From the NCBI GenBank assembly GCA_900318865.1, contig ONMF01000006.1, positions 49,705-113,704 on the forward strand: DNA of 64,000 nt. Reading direction: 5' to 3'. This stretch comes from an uncultured Prevotellaceae bacterium (lineage in GTDB: Bacteria > Bacteroidota > Bacteroidia > Bacteroidales > Muribaculaceae). Below are positions 18,423-26,432 of this stretch, one piece after another. The notes below the pieces were generated by a model, which ran no database searches, was not told the origin of the DNA, and was given only the letters and a program-made list of their open reading frames with translations. The position numbers and the translations under genes are program-made. Position 1 is the stretch's first letter, and the number at the start of each line of letters is the position of its first letter.

Positions 18423-19050
18423 CGCCCCGGAGGCGCCGCTGATAGGGATCGACCGCCACCGCATGGGCACCGACGGCCAGGGAGTGACCACGCTGGTGGG
18501 GTTCCACGGCTGTCCGCTTCACTGCCGTTACTGCCTGAACAATCACTGCCACGACCCGCGCAAAGTGTGGCGCCGCGCCACGCCCGGGCAACTGCTGCAG
18601 TGGGTAGCGCAGGACAACCTGTATTTTCTGGCCACCGGGGGCGGCATCGCTTTCGGGGGCGGTGAGCCGTTGCTGCACAGCCGGTTCATTGAGCAGTTTT
18701 GTGCCATCAAGGCCCCGCAATGGCGCATCACGCTGGAAACATCGCTCCATGTGCCCCGCGAGGCCCTTGAGCGGGTGGTGCCACATGTGAATTACTACAG
18801 CGTCGACATCAAGGACACCAATCCCGCCATTTACCATCGCTACACACAATGCAGCCATGGGCCGGTTATGGAGAATCTGCAATGGCTCTTGCGCCAGGAC
18901 GGGATGGCCGGCCGCGTGGTGGTGCGCCTGCCCCACATTCCCCGCTACAACACGCAGGCCGACGTGGACCGCAGTCGCCGGGTGCTTCAAGACATGGGGG
19001 TGCAGCGGTTTGACGAGTTTCATTACCTCACAGCCTTATGCCGCCCATGA
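18400..19050 (+). CDS. Radical SAM protein, activase-like
   Basis: 216 residues. The CxxxCxxC cluster motif is GCPLHCRYC (Cys38, Cys42, Cys45), followed by the SAM-contacting FGGGEPLL. The overall shape, with VVPHVNYYSVDIKD and VVRLPHIPRYN, is like glycyl-radical enzyme activating proteins, but I see no glycyl radical enzyme in this window. The start was taken at the ATG of MCPREPID; an upstream in-frame ATG at 18361 would lengthen the overlap with the preceding gene. It is followed immediately by a terminator, making this a two-gene unit with the Cys-motif protein. Confidence 0.8.
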   Translation: MCPREPIDAPEAPLIGIDRHRMGTDGQGVTTLVGFHGCPLHCRYCLNNHCHDPRKVWRRATPGQLLQWVAQDNLYFLATGGGIAFGGGEPLLHSRFIEQFCAIKAPQWRITLETSLHVPREALERVVPHVNYYSVDIKDTNPAIYHRYTQCSHGPVMENLQWLLRQDGMAGRVVVRLPHIPRYNTQADVDRSRRVLQDMGVQRFDEFHYLTALCRP

Positions 19051-19088
19051 GAAAGCCGGCCGTCCACAGGGTGTGGCAGCCGGCTTTC
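19051..19088. terminator. Hairpin between convergent genes
   Basis: Perfect 10-base stem GAAAGCCGGC/GCCGGCTTTC directly after the radical SAM stop codon and just before the end of the convergent coiled-coil gene. Confidence 0.7.
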
Positions 19089-19107
19089 GCATGATGATGG
19101 TGGCGTG

Positions 19108-19815
19108 TCAGTAGGCGTAGAGCATGTTGATGATTTCGTTCAGGCGAGTCGGGTTGTTGAGTCCGGAGTTCTTGAACTGCACTACCTTGTCCATTACGCG
19201 GTCCAGATACTCAATCGACGGGTTTTTCTCCTTTTTGTTGTAGATTTTCCAGTATTTGGTTCCCTTCATCGCTTTCTCAAATTTTTTGTACACCTCGTCG
19301 GTGCTCGACAGGTAGGCCCAGCCTTGGGCCGCCAGCAGCGGTTTCTGCTTCTCGAGGAATTGTTTCAAGTCCTTGGTGTACTCGCCGTATTTCTTTACCA
19401 GGTCGCGTTTTTTGATGACATCTTTGGTTTCCATGCCCTCGAAGCTCTTCAAGGCATCTTCCACATCGGCCTTGTTGTAGGGAGCGGTGAGCACGTCGGC
19501 CACTTGCAGGTCAAACACCAGGTTGTCGCGTGCGTCGAAGGTGGCTTTACGCGTCTTGTTGGCCAGCTTGATATCTTTTTCCATGGCTTTTTTTCTGTTC
19601 TCGAGCTCTTTGATTTGCTGCTTCAACTCTTTGATTTGCTGCTCGATTTCGGCAATGGAATCTTGGCGATGCATCACGATGGAATCCTGCTCTTGAATGT
19701 CTTTTTCAAGTTCGGTCACATTGTTTGTGCTGCGCACATAGATGTCGTCGGCTTGGGCCGTGGTAGCCGTGGCTGCGAGCAACAGGGCACACAAGGTGAG
19801 TCTTAATGATTTCAT
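19108..19815 (-). CDS. Secreted coiled-coil protein, unknown function
   Basis: 235 residues with a clean signal peptide (MKSLRLTLCALLLAATATTA QA). The mature N-terminus is a strong heptad-like coiled coil rich in Glu, Lys and Gln (about residues 35-85, IEQQIKELKQQIKELENRKK), followed by a helical domain ending in LNEIINMLYAY. It is probably periplasmic. No family recognised. An ATG three codons upstream is an equally possible start. Single gene with its own -7 element. Confidence 0.75.
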   Translation of the reverse strand: MKSLRLTLCALLLAATATTAQADDIYVRSTNNVTELEKDIQEQDSIVMHRQDSIAEIEQQIKELKQQIKELENRKKAMEKDIKLANKTRKATFDARDNLVFDLQVADVLTAPYNKADVEDALKSFEGMETKDVIKKRDLVKKYGEYTKDLKQFLEKQKPLLAAQGWAYLSSTDEVYKKFEKAMKGTKYWKIYNKKEKNPSIEYLDRVMDKVVQFKNSGLNNPTRLNEIINMLYAY

Positions 19816-19848
19816 GATTGTCATTTTCTGTTTTTGAGGTTGATAGTG

Positions 19849-19856
19849 CAAAAATA
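19849..19856 (-). promoter_or_regulatory. -7 element of the coiled-coil gene
   Basis: TATTTTTG on the minus strand, about 34 bases upstream of the start codon. No clear -33 partner. Confidence 0.45.
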
Positions 19857-19890
19857 GGGAAAAATCTTGGATTATCACACTCTTCCTCAC

Positions 19891-19929
19891 AAAAACTGTG
19901 CCACCCGGCATGGTGACAGGGTGGCACAG
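19891..19929 (-). terminator. mscL terminator
   Basis: Stem CTGTGCCACCC/GGGTGGCACAG, followed on the minus strand by TTTTTG. The plus strand side also carries a T-run, so it may act in both directions. Confidence 0.75.
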
Positions 19930-19970
19930 CAGTGTTTTTTTCGACGGGCATGAGGCCCTGCCGTCAGGCA

Positions 19971-20405
19971 TTATTTTTTCTCCTTGAGCAGGTCGCGGAT
20001 TTCGCCCAGCAGTTTCTCTTCGGCACTGGGTTCGGGCTCGGGAGCGGGTTCCTCGGCTTTCTTCTTGGAGAGCTTGTTCATTGCCTTAATCATGAGGAAA
20101 ATACACAGCGCAATGATGAGGAAGTCGATGATGTTCTGGATGAAAGCCCCATAGGCAAACATCGACACGCCGGCTTCTTTCAGTGCGGCATAATTGTTGG
20201 CCACACCCTCGGGAATTTCACCAAAGCGGACAAACAGGTTGGAGAAGTCGGTTCCTCCGGTTGCCAGGCTGACAAGCGGCATGATGATGTCCTCAACCAG
20301 TGAGCTCACGATCTTGCCAAAGGCTCCGCCGATGATCACACCGACAGCCATGTCCATCACATTGCCCTTCATGGCAAATTCCTTAAATTCTTTTACAAAT
20401 CCCAT
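19971..20405 (-). CDS. mscL: Large-conductance mechanosensitive channel
   Basis: 144 residues. The N-terminal [21 protein letters not shown] and following [13 protein letters not shown] form TM1, and [20 protein letters not shown] is TM2. The C-terminal helix is charged and ends in [13 protein letters not shown], all standard for MscL. The homopentamer opens on sudden membrane tension and protects against hypo-osmotic shock. A proline/glutamate linker ([13 protein letters not shown]) joins TM2 to the final helix. Monocistronic, with a terminator downstream. Confidence 0.97.
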   Translation of the reverse strand: MGFVKEFKEFAMKGNVMDMAVGVIIGGAFGKIVSSLVEDIIMPLVSLATGGTDFSNLFVRFGEIPEGVANNYAALKEAGVSMFAYGAFIQNIIDFLIIALCIFLMIKAMNKLSKKKAEEPAPEPEPSAEEKLLGEIRDLLKEKK

Positions 20406-20544
20406 AGTTTCATGTGGTTTTAAATGAATAATATTTGGTTATTTAAACGCTCAATGTAATTAGCAAACTATTAAACAATCTTAATTGTGGAAAATTTTCC
20501 GTTATTTTAATAGCTCGGAGCAGTCGTATACAAAAAAAAAGCAT

Positions 20545-20552
20545 TATTTTTG
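20545..20552 (+). promoter_or_regulatory. Putative gapA -7 element
   Basis: TATTTTTG about 100 bases upstream of gapA. The 248-base divergent region 20406-20653 also contains TACCTTTG on the minus strand (20575-20582) that could serve mscL. Neither has a clear -33 element. Confidence 0.4.
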
Positions 20553-20653
20553 CACATCGAACCGTAGCTACTTGCAAAGGTACAAAAAAAGACTAAAAAA
20601 ACGAATTTTTAATTATTTATATTCAACAAATCGTTAAACTCTATTACAAAACT

Positions 20654-21721
20654 ATGACTAAAGTTGCTATTAACGGTTTCGGCCGTATCGGTCGTCTCGC
20701 ATTCCGTCAAATGTTTGAAGCAGAAGGTTATGAAGTGGTCGCCATCAACGACCTTACCAGTCCCAAGATGCTCGCTCACCTGCTCAAGTACGACACTTGC
20801 CAGGGTGGTTTTGCCGGCAAGTTCGGCGAGGGCAAGCACACGGTGACCTATAAGGACGCCACGCTCGCCGAGGATGGCAAGACGGTTGTCGCTCCCGGTT
20901 CCATCACCGTCGACGACCAGGAAATCACTATCTATGCCAAGCCCAACGCTGCCGAGCTGCCCTGGGGCGAACTCGGTGTTGACGTGGTGCTGGAGTGCAC
21001 CGGTTTCTACACATCGAAGGCTAAATCGATGGCTCACATCCAGGCTGGTGCCAAGAAGGTTGTGATTTCTGCTCCCGCAGGCAACGACCTTCCCACCATC
21101 GTTTACAATGTGAACCACAAGACCCTCAAGGCCGATGATACCATCATCTCCGCTGCATCGTGCACGACCAACTGCCTGGCTCCCATGGCCGACGCTCTGA
21201 ATAAGTATGCACCCATTGCCTCGGGTATCATGTCGACCATCCACGCCTACACCGGCGACCAGATGATTCTCGACGGCCCGCAGCGCAAGGGCGACCTGCG
21301 TCGCTCGCGTGCCGGTGCCCAGAACATCGTTCCCAACTCGACGGGTGCCGCCAAGGCTATCGGCCTGGTGATTCCTGAGCTCAACGGCAAGCTCATCGGT
21401 TCGGCCCAGCGCGTTCCCACCCCCACCGGCTCCACCACCATCCTCGTGGCTGTTGTCAAGGGTAAAGACGTGACCGTGGAAGGCATCAATGCCGCCATGA
21501 AGGCCGCCGGCACCGAGTCGTTCGGTTATACCGAGGACCAAATCGTTTCGTCCGACATCATCGGTATGAAGTATGGCTCGCTCTTCGACGCCACCCAGAC
21601 GATGGTTTCGAAGATCGACGACGACACCTATCAGGTGCAGGTTGTTTCGTGGTACGACAACGAGAACAGCTACACCTCGCAGATGGTGCGCACCATTAAG
21701 TATCTGGCCGAGCTCAAATAA
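20654..21721 (+). CDS. gapA: Glyceraldehyde-3-phosphate dehydrogenase, type I
   Basis: 355 residues. N-terminal NAD-binding [14 protein letters not shown], catalytic-cysteine motif [14 protein letters not shown], and C-terminal [15 protein letters not shown] are all present. It converts glyceraldehyde-3-phosphate to 1,3-bisphosphoglycerate in glycolysis. It is somewhat longer than the usual ~335 residues, with short extra segments in the N-terminal half. The gene stands alone, with a strong terminator, and its regular codon choice (GGC, GCC, AAG, CTC) is typical of a highly expressed gene. Confidence 0.97.
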   Translation: MTKVAINGFGRIGRLAFRQMFEAEGYEVVAINDLTSPKMLAHLLKYDTCQGGFAGKFGEGKHTVTYKDATLAEDGKTVVAPGSITVDDQEITIYAKPNAAELPWGELGVDVVLECTGFYTSKAKSMAHIQAGAKKVVISAPAGNDLPTIVYNVNHKTLKADDTIISAASCTTNCLAPMADALNKYAPIASGIMSTIHAYTGDQMILDGPQRKGDLRRSRAGAQNIVPNSTGAAKAIGLVIPELNGKLIGSAQRVPTPTGSTTILVAVVKGKDVTVEGINAAMKAAGTESFGYTEDQIVSSDIIGMKYGSLFDATQTMVSKIDDDTYQVQVVSWYDNENSYTSQMVRTIKYLAELK

Positions 21722-21748
21722 GCTCACGAGCTGAGATTCAACTATTCA

Positions 21749-21808
21749 CCGCCCCTCGTGGATTGTGGCAATGCCGCCACAGCACTCCCCGAGGGGCGGC
21801 GTTTTTTT
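21749..21808 (+). terminator. gapA terminator
   Basis: Stem CCGCCCCTCG/CGAGGGGCGG with a second small hairpin in the loop, followed by a seven-T run. Confidence 0.85.
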
Positions 21809-21946
21809 GAGGCGGCAGGCGTCAGGTCCATTCGTTTTTCAGGAAAAGGTAAAGATTTTTTACAGCCAACCGGCACTGATTGCCGAAAAATGTGTATCTT
21901 AGCAAGGAAATATTTCCATAAACGTAAATTATACAGAATAGATTCC

Positions 21947-23623
21947 ATGATAACCGAAGAACTGAAAATCTATTGTAAGAATACCGAGGAATATATTGAT
22001 GTGGACGGAGGCGACACGCTGGCCGGCATCTATGCCACGCTGCATGGCCGCCTGCAGATGGTGCCGCTGTGCGCACTGGTCAATAACCAAGAAGAAGATT
22101 TGTGCTATCGCATCTACCGACCCCACATGGTGGAGTATCTCGACATAGGCAGCAAGGCGGGCTATGCGGCCTATGTGCGCTCGATGTGCATGATTCTCTA
22201 CAAGGCCATCACCGAGTTGTTTCCAGGCAGCAGGCTCATGGTGGAGCACAGCATCGCCGGCGGGCTGTATTGCACATTCAAGCATGAGGCGGTTATACCA
22301 AAGCCGGCCATCGAAGCCCTGAAGCGGCGCATGCGCGAAATCGTTGATGCCGACCTGCCCTTCGTCAGGCGTGAGCGCCTCACGGCCGATGTGATTGACA
22401 TGTTTGACAAGCAAGGCCTCAAGGACAAGGTGCGCCTGCTCAAGAGCATCAACCGGCTCTACACGGTGTACTATAAACTGGGCGACGTAATCGACAGCTT
22501 CAGCGGACCGCTTGTGCCGTCCACGGGGCTGATACAGGTGTTTGACATCGTGCCCTATCATGACGGCATGCTTGTGCTGCCCCCCGATGGCACCAATCCT
22601 TCGCAACCGGCCAAGAAGATCAATCAACCCAAGTTGTTACAAGCCTTCACCGACCACATTGAGTTCAACAAAATCATTGGCCTGGGCGACGTGGGCACGC
22701 TCAACAAGGTGGTGCAGGACGGCAACGCACCGATGCTCATCAATGTGGCCGAGGCGCTGCACAACCAAGCCTTTGCCAAGATTGCCGAGGAGATTGCCAA
22801 GCGATACCAGAAGGGCGGGGCACGCTGTGTGCTCATCGCAGGGCCGTCGTCGAGCGGGAAAACCACCTCGAGCAAACGCCTGGCCATCCAGCTGGTGACC
22901 AAGCACATCCGCCCCAAGGTCATCGAGCTCGACAATTACTTTGTGGACCGTGAGCACACGCCGCGTGACGAGAAAGGCGACTTCGACTACGAGTCACTCT
23001 ATGCCCTGGATTTGAAGCAATTCAACCACGACATCACAGCGCTGCTTGCAGGAGAAGAAGTGCCCATGCCCACCTATAACTTCTCCACGGGGGCGCGGGA
23101 GTACAGAGGCAACACGCTGCGGCTCGAGCAGAACGACATCTTGCTCATGGAAGGCATCCACGGATTGAATCCCGAGCTCACCAAGCAAATCCCCGATAAT
23201 CAGAAATTCCGCGTCTTTGTTTCGGCGTTGTCCACACTTAATATCGACGATCATAACTGGATCGACACCTACGACGCCCGCTTGCTCCGGCGCATCGTGC
23301 GCGACAACAGATATCGGGGCATCAATGCGCAGCAGACGCTTTCACGCTGGGCCAGCGTGCGCCGGGGCGAGGAGAAGTGGATTATGCCTTTCAGCGAGAA
23401 TGCCGATGCCATGTTCAACTCGTCACTACTCTTTGAGTTGGCCGTGCTCAAGTCTTATGCCGAGCCGCTGCTGCGGCAAGTGCCGGTCAACAAGCCTGAG
23501 TTTGCCGAAGCCGACCGCCTGCTCAAGTTCCTCAGCTATTTTGAGCCGCTCGACGTGCACAACATTCCCAGCACGTCGCTCATCAGGGAGTTTTTGGGCG
23601 GCTCCGCATTTCACTATAGTTGA
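21947..23623 (+). CDS. Nucleoside kinase (uridine kinase-like with TGS/ThrRS-like N-terminus)
   Basis: 558 residues. The N-terminal ~200 residues resemble the TGS and second additional domain of threonyl-tRNA synthetase (YIDVDGGDTLAGIY, HSIAGGLYCTF). The C-terminal half is a P-loop kinase with GPSSSGKTTSSKRL and LMEGIHGLNPEL, as in uridine kinases. It probably phosphorylates a nucleoside such as uridine. The start MITEELKIY was chosen because the upstream part of the open frame lies inside the gapA terminator. A TATCTTAG sequence at 21895-21902 may be its -7 element. Probably co-transcribed with the esterase 32 bases downstream. Confidence 0.85.
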   Translation: MITEELKIYCKNTEEYIDVDGGDTLAGIYATLHGRLQMVPLCALVNNQEEDLCYRIYRPHMVEYLDIGSKAGYAAYVRSMCMILYKAITELFPGSRLMVEHSIAGGLYCTFKHEAVIPKPAIEALKRRMREIVDADLPFVRRERLTADVIDMFDKQGLKDKVRLLKSINRLYTVYYKLGDVIDSFSGPLVPSTGLIQVFDIVPYHDGMLVLPPDGTNPSQPAKKINQPKLLQAFTDHIEFNKIIGLGDVGTLNKVVQDGNAPMLINVAEALHNQAFAKIAEEIAKRYQKGGARCVLIAGPSSSGKTTSSKRLAIQLVTKHIRPKVIELDNYFVDREHTPRDEKGDFDYESLYALDLKQFNHDITALLAGEEVPMPTYNFSTGAREYRGNTLRLEQNDILLMEGIHGLNPELTKQIPDNQKFRVFVSALSTLNIDDHNWIDTYDARLLRRIVRDNRYRGINAQQTLSRWASVRRGEEKWIMPFSENADAMFNSSLLFELAVLKSYAEPLLRQVPVNKPEFAEADRLLKFLSYFEPLDVHNIPSTSLIREFLGGSAFHYS

Positions 23624-23655
23624 AACAACAGATTTTTAAAAAAGAAGGAAGAGAC

Positions 23656-24729
23656 ATGAGAAAACCGTTGCTTGCACTCCTGGCCTTGCTGTGGGGAGCC
23701 ATGACGGCCGTGGCGGCCACTCGGGTGGTGCCGCCCACCGACGCGCGCATCCAGTACACAGGCCGCATCAACTTCACCGACTCGTTGCGGCCGTGGTTCA
23801 GCTATCCGGGCACGCAGATTTGCGTGCGCTACAAGGGCAGCGGCCTGGCTATGATGGCCAAGCCGGGCAGCGGCTATTTTGTGGTGGTGCTCGACGACCA
23901 GTCGCCGCGCAAGGTGTTTTTCTCGGATGCCGACTCGGTGCTCACCGTGGCATCCACCCCGCAGGGCGGCAAGCACACGGTGCGCATCGTGCTGGCCTAT
24001 GAGGGCTACGCCAAGCGGCCCGAGTTCCGCGGTTTCTATCTTGCCCACGACACGCGGTTGCTTGCGCCGCCGCGCCGCCCCAAGCACCGCATCGAGTTCA
24101 TCGGCAACAGCATCACTTGCGGCTATGGAAACGAGGCACCGGGCCGCGATTATGGCTTTGCCGACTCCACCGAGAACCATTACATCACCTATGCCGCCAT
24201 CGCGTCGCGTGTGCTCCATGCCGAGGAGATGTGCGTGGCGCGGTCGGGCATTGGCGCTTATCGCAACTACAATGGGCGGCGCGAGGGCGACACCAACACC
24301 ATGCCGCAGTGGTACGACTTCACCAATATCTACGACTCCACCCAGGTGTGGGACCACAGCGGTTTCCGTCCCGAAGTGATCTGCGTGAACTTGGGCACCA
24401 ATGACCTGAGCACGCCTAATCACGACGTGCAACTCTATCGGCGGGCCTACCGCCGCTTCATCCTTCACCTGCACGAGGTGCAGCCACAGGCGCAGATTGT
24501 CATGCTCACGGGGTGCATGCTCCTGGGGAAACCCCTCGACGAACAGCGCGCCGCGCTCGATGAACTGTGTGCCGAACTGAAAGGGATGGGGTTGCCCGTC
24601 CACCGCTTCGACATGGAGCCGCACGACGGTTCGCTGGGTTATGGCGCGTCGTGGCATCCGTCGGCTTTGCAGCACCGGAAAATGGCCGGCGAGCTTGTGC
24701 CGTTCCTGCGGCCGCTCCTGGGTGAGTGA
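23656..24729 (+). CDS. Secreted SGNH/GDSL carbohydrate esterase, CE2-like
   Basis: 357 residues with a signal peptide ending near AVAA. A beta-sandwich-like N-terminal domain (about 25-130) precedes an SGNH hydrolase domain. Block I is EFIGNSITCGYGNE with the nucleophilic serine, block III is CVNLGTNDLS, and the final block is GYGASWHPSALQH with the histidine. This two-domain plan is that of CE2 acetyl esterases, which remove acetyl groups from plant polysaccharides. The start follows AAGGAAGAGAC; a longer frame from 23620 lacks a good signal start. It likely acts in the periplasm or outside the cell. Confidence 0.85.
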   Translation: MRKPLLALLALLWGAMTAVAATRVVPPTDARIQYTGRINFTDSLRPWFSYPGTQICVRYKGSGLAMMAKPGSGYFVVVLDDQSPRKVFFSDADSVLTVASTPQGGKHTVRIVLAYEGYAKRPEFRGFYLAHDTRLLAPPRRPKHRIEFIGNSITCGYGNEAPGRDYGFADSTENHYITYAAIASRVLHAEEMCVARSGIGAYRNYNGRREGDTNTMPQWYDFTNIYDSTQVWDHSGFRPEVICVNLGTNDLSTPNHDVQLYRRAYRRFILHLHEVQPQAQIVMLTGCMLLGKPLDEQRAALDELCAELKGMGLPVHRFDMEPHDGSLGYGASWHPSALQHRKMAGELVPFLRPLLGE

Positions 24730-24745
24730 GCGTCGCGCCCGGCGC

Positions 24746-25342
24746 TCAGTCGAATAGCGTGGGTTGCTTGAGGAGGGTGAACGTGCGCCGGTGGTGTTCC
24801 GATGGGCCGTACTGCGCGATGGCGGCACGGTGGTCGGGCGTGGGGTAGCCCTTGTTTTTGTCCCAGTGATATTGCGGAAATTGCTCGGCGAGCCGGCTCA
24901 TCAGCTCGTCGCGGTGCGTCTTGGCAAGGATTGACGCGGCGGCGATGCTCAGCATCTTGCCGTCGCCCTTGATGATGGTGGTGTGTGGGATGCCGGGGTA
25001 GGGGTAGAAGCGGTTGCCGTCGATGAGTAGCGCTTCGGGCCTGACGGCCAGTTGGTCGACGGCACGGTGCATGGCGGTGATGCTGGCACTCAAGATGTTG
25101 GTGCGGTCGATTTCGCGGGGGCTCACCATGGCCACGGCCCAGGCCACGGCCTCGCGCTCGATGATGGGGCGCAGCAGGTTGCGCTGGTGCTCGGTGAGCT
25201 GCTTGCTGTCGTTGATGAGCGGGTGCTCGAAGTCGGGCGGCAGGATGACGGCGGCTGCAGTCACCGGCCCGGCCAGGCAGCCACGTCCGGCTTCATCGCA
25301 ACCGGCCTCGATGCGGCCCTCGATGAGAAATCGCTGCAGCAT
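24746..25342 (-). CDS. rnhB: Ribonuclease HII
   Basis: 198 residues. The motif [16 protein letters not shown] carries the Asp-Glu metal ligands (Asp16, Glu17). LLIDGNRF and the [19 protein letters not shown] region are also conserved. It cleaves RNA in RNA-DNA hybrids and at single ribonucleotides in DNA. The start MLQRFLIEG sits 10 bases after the stop of the polyprenyl synthase gene, indicating an operon. A longer frame starting at 25381 would overlap that gene. Confidence 0.95.
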   Translation of the reverse strand: MLQRFLIEGRIEAGCDEAGRGCLAGPVTAAAVILPPDFEHPLINDSKQLTEHQRNLLRPIIEREAVAWAVAMVSPREIDRTNILSASITAMHRAVDQLAVRPEALLIDGNRFYPYPGIPHTTIIKGDGKMLSIAAASILAKTHRDELMSRLAEQFPQYHWDKNKGYPTPDHRAAIAQYGPSEHHRRTFTLLKQPTLFD

Positions 25343-25352
25343 GATGCGGGGA

Positions 25353-26327
25353 TTAGTTGTTTCGCTCGATGATGAAGTCAAAGATGCTTCGCAGCATCTC
25401 GGTGGTCTCGGAATGCGGGAACCGACCGAGAATGTCGTCGGCCTGCTGTTTCAAGCGCTTCATTGTGGCGTAGGCATAGTCAATGCCGCCATTCTCCTTG
25501 GCAAAGGCTACCAGTGTGGCAATCTCCTGGGCCGAGAGCTGCTGGCTGCTTGCCAGCGCCACCATGGCCGCATGCTGCGGATGCTGCGATTGTGACAAGG
25601 CGTGAATCAGGGGCAGTGTCACCTTTCCCTCGCGCAAGTCGTTGCCGGTGGGCTTGCCCACGGCGCAGTCATCGAAGTAGTCGAAGATGTCGTCCTTGAT
25701 CTGGAAGCAAATGCCCATGAGCCGCGCATAGCGCTTCAGGGCATCCAGGTCGTCAGCGGGAGCGTCATTGGCCAAGCCGCCCACCGCCACGCAGCACTCA
25801 AAGAGCGAGGCGGTCTTTTTGTTGATGGTGGTGAGGTAGTCCTGTTCGTTGATGTTGTGCAGCCGCGCGTTGTCAATTTGGTTGATTTCGCCCAGCGACA
25901 AGTCGCCGCCCATCGTGGCCAGCGCTTCGAGAATGGTGCTGTTGCCGGTCTTCACGGCGCAGCGCAGTGCGCCGGTGACGAAGAAATCGCCCACCAGCAC
26001 GGCCACATGGTTGTCCCACACGCTGTTGATGGTGGGCACGCTGCGGCGGTTCTGCGCTTGGTCGATGACATCGTCGTGGATGAGCGATGCGTTGTGCAGC
26101 ATCTCGATGGCGGCTCCTGCGTGCAGCACACGCTCATTCACGCCGCCGAAAAGGCGTCCTGCCAGCAGCACCAGCAAGGGGCGCAGCTGCTTGCCTTTTG
26201 TGCGCAAGTAGTTGGCCACGATGTCGTTCATCAACGGGGTGTCGCTGTGCAGCGTTTGCTCGATGATGGCGTTCAAGGCATCCAAGTCGGGTGCCAGCGC
26301 GTGCTGTATGTCGGAGAGGTTTGCCAT
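25353..26327 (-). CDS. Polyprenyl diphosphate synthase
   Basis: 324 residues. The first aspartate-rich motif is [14 protein letters not shown] (Asp85, Asp86, Asp89) and the second is [25 protein letters not shown] is the conserved substrate-binding region. This trans-prenyl transferase probably builds the side chain of menaquinone; chain length cannot be read with confidence. The start codon lies only about nine bases downstream of a TATCTTTG -7 element, so the message is probably nearly leaderless. In an operon with rnhB. Confidence 0.92.
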   Translation of the reverse strand: MANLSDIQHALAPDLDALNAIIEQTLHSDTPLMNDIVANYLRTKGKQLRPLLVLLAGRLFGGVNERVLHAGAAIEMLHNASLIHDDVIDQAQNRRSVPTINSVWDNHVAVLVGDFFVTGALRCAVKTGNSTILEALATMGGDLSLGEINQIDNARLHNINEQDYLTTINKKTASLFECCVAVGGLANDAPADDLDALKRYARLMGICFQIKDDIFDYFDDCAVGKPTGNDLREGKVTLPLIHALSQSQHPQHAAMVALASSQQLSAQEIATLVAFAKENGGIDYAYATMKRLKQQADDILGRFPHSETTEMLRSIFDFIIERNN

Positions 26328-26335
26328 TTGGGGTA

Positions 26336-26343
26336 CAAAGATA
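26336..26343 (-). promoter_or_regulatory. -7 element of the polyprenyl synthase-rnhB operon
   Basis: TATCTTTG on the minus strand, with the ATG beginning at 26327. This leaves almost no room for an untranslated leader. Confidence 0.5.
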
Positions 26344-26432
26344 CAATTTAATACTGAAAAAAAGGGCGAATAATTTCGGCAAACCATCAAAAAAGTTTAA
26401 TTTTATGAACTCAAACGCATAGATAACTTGAA

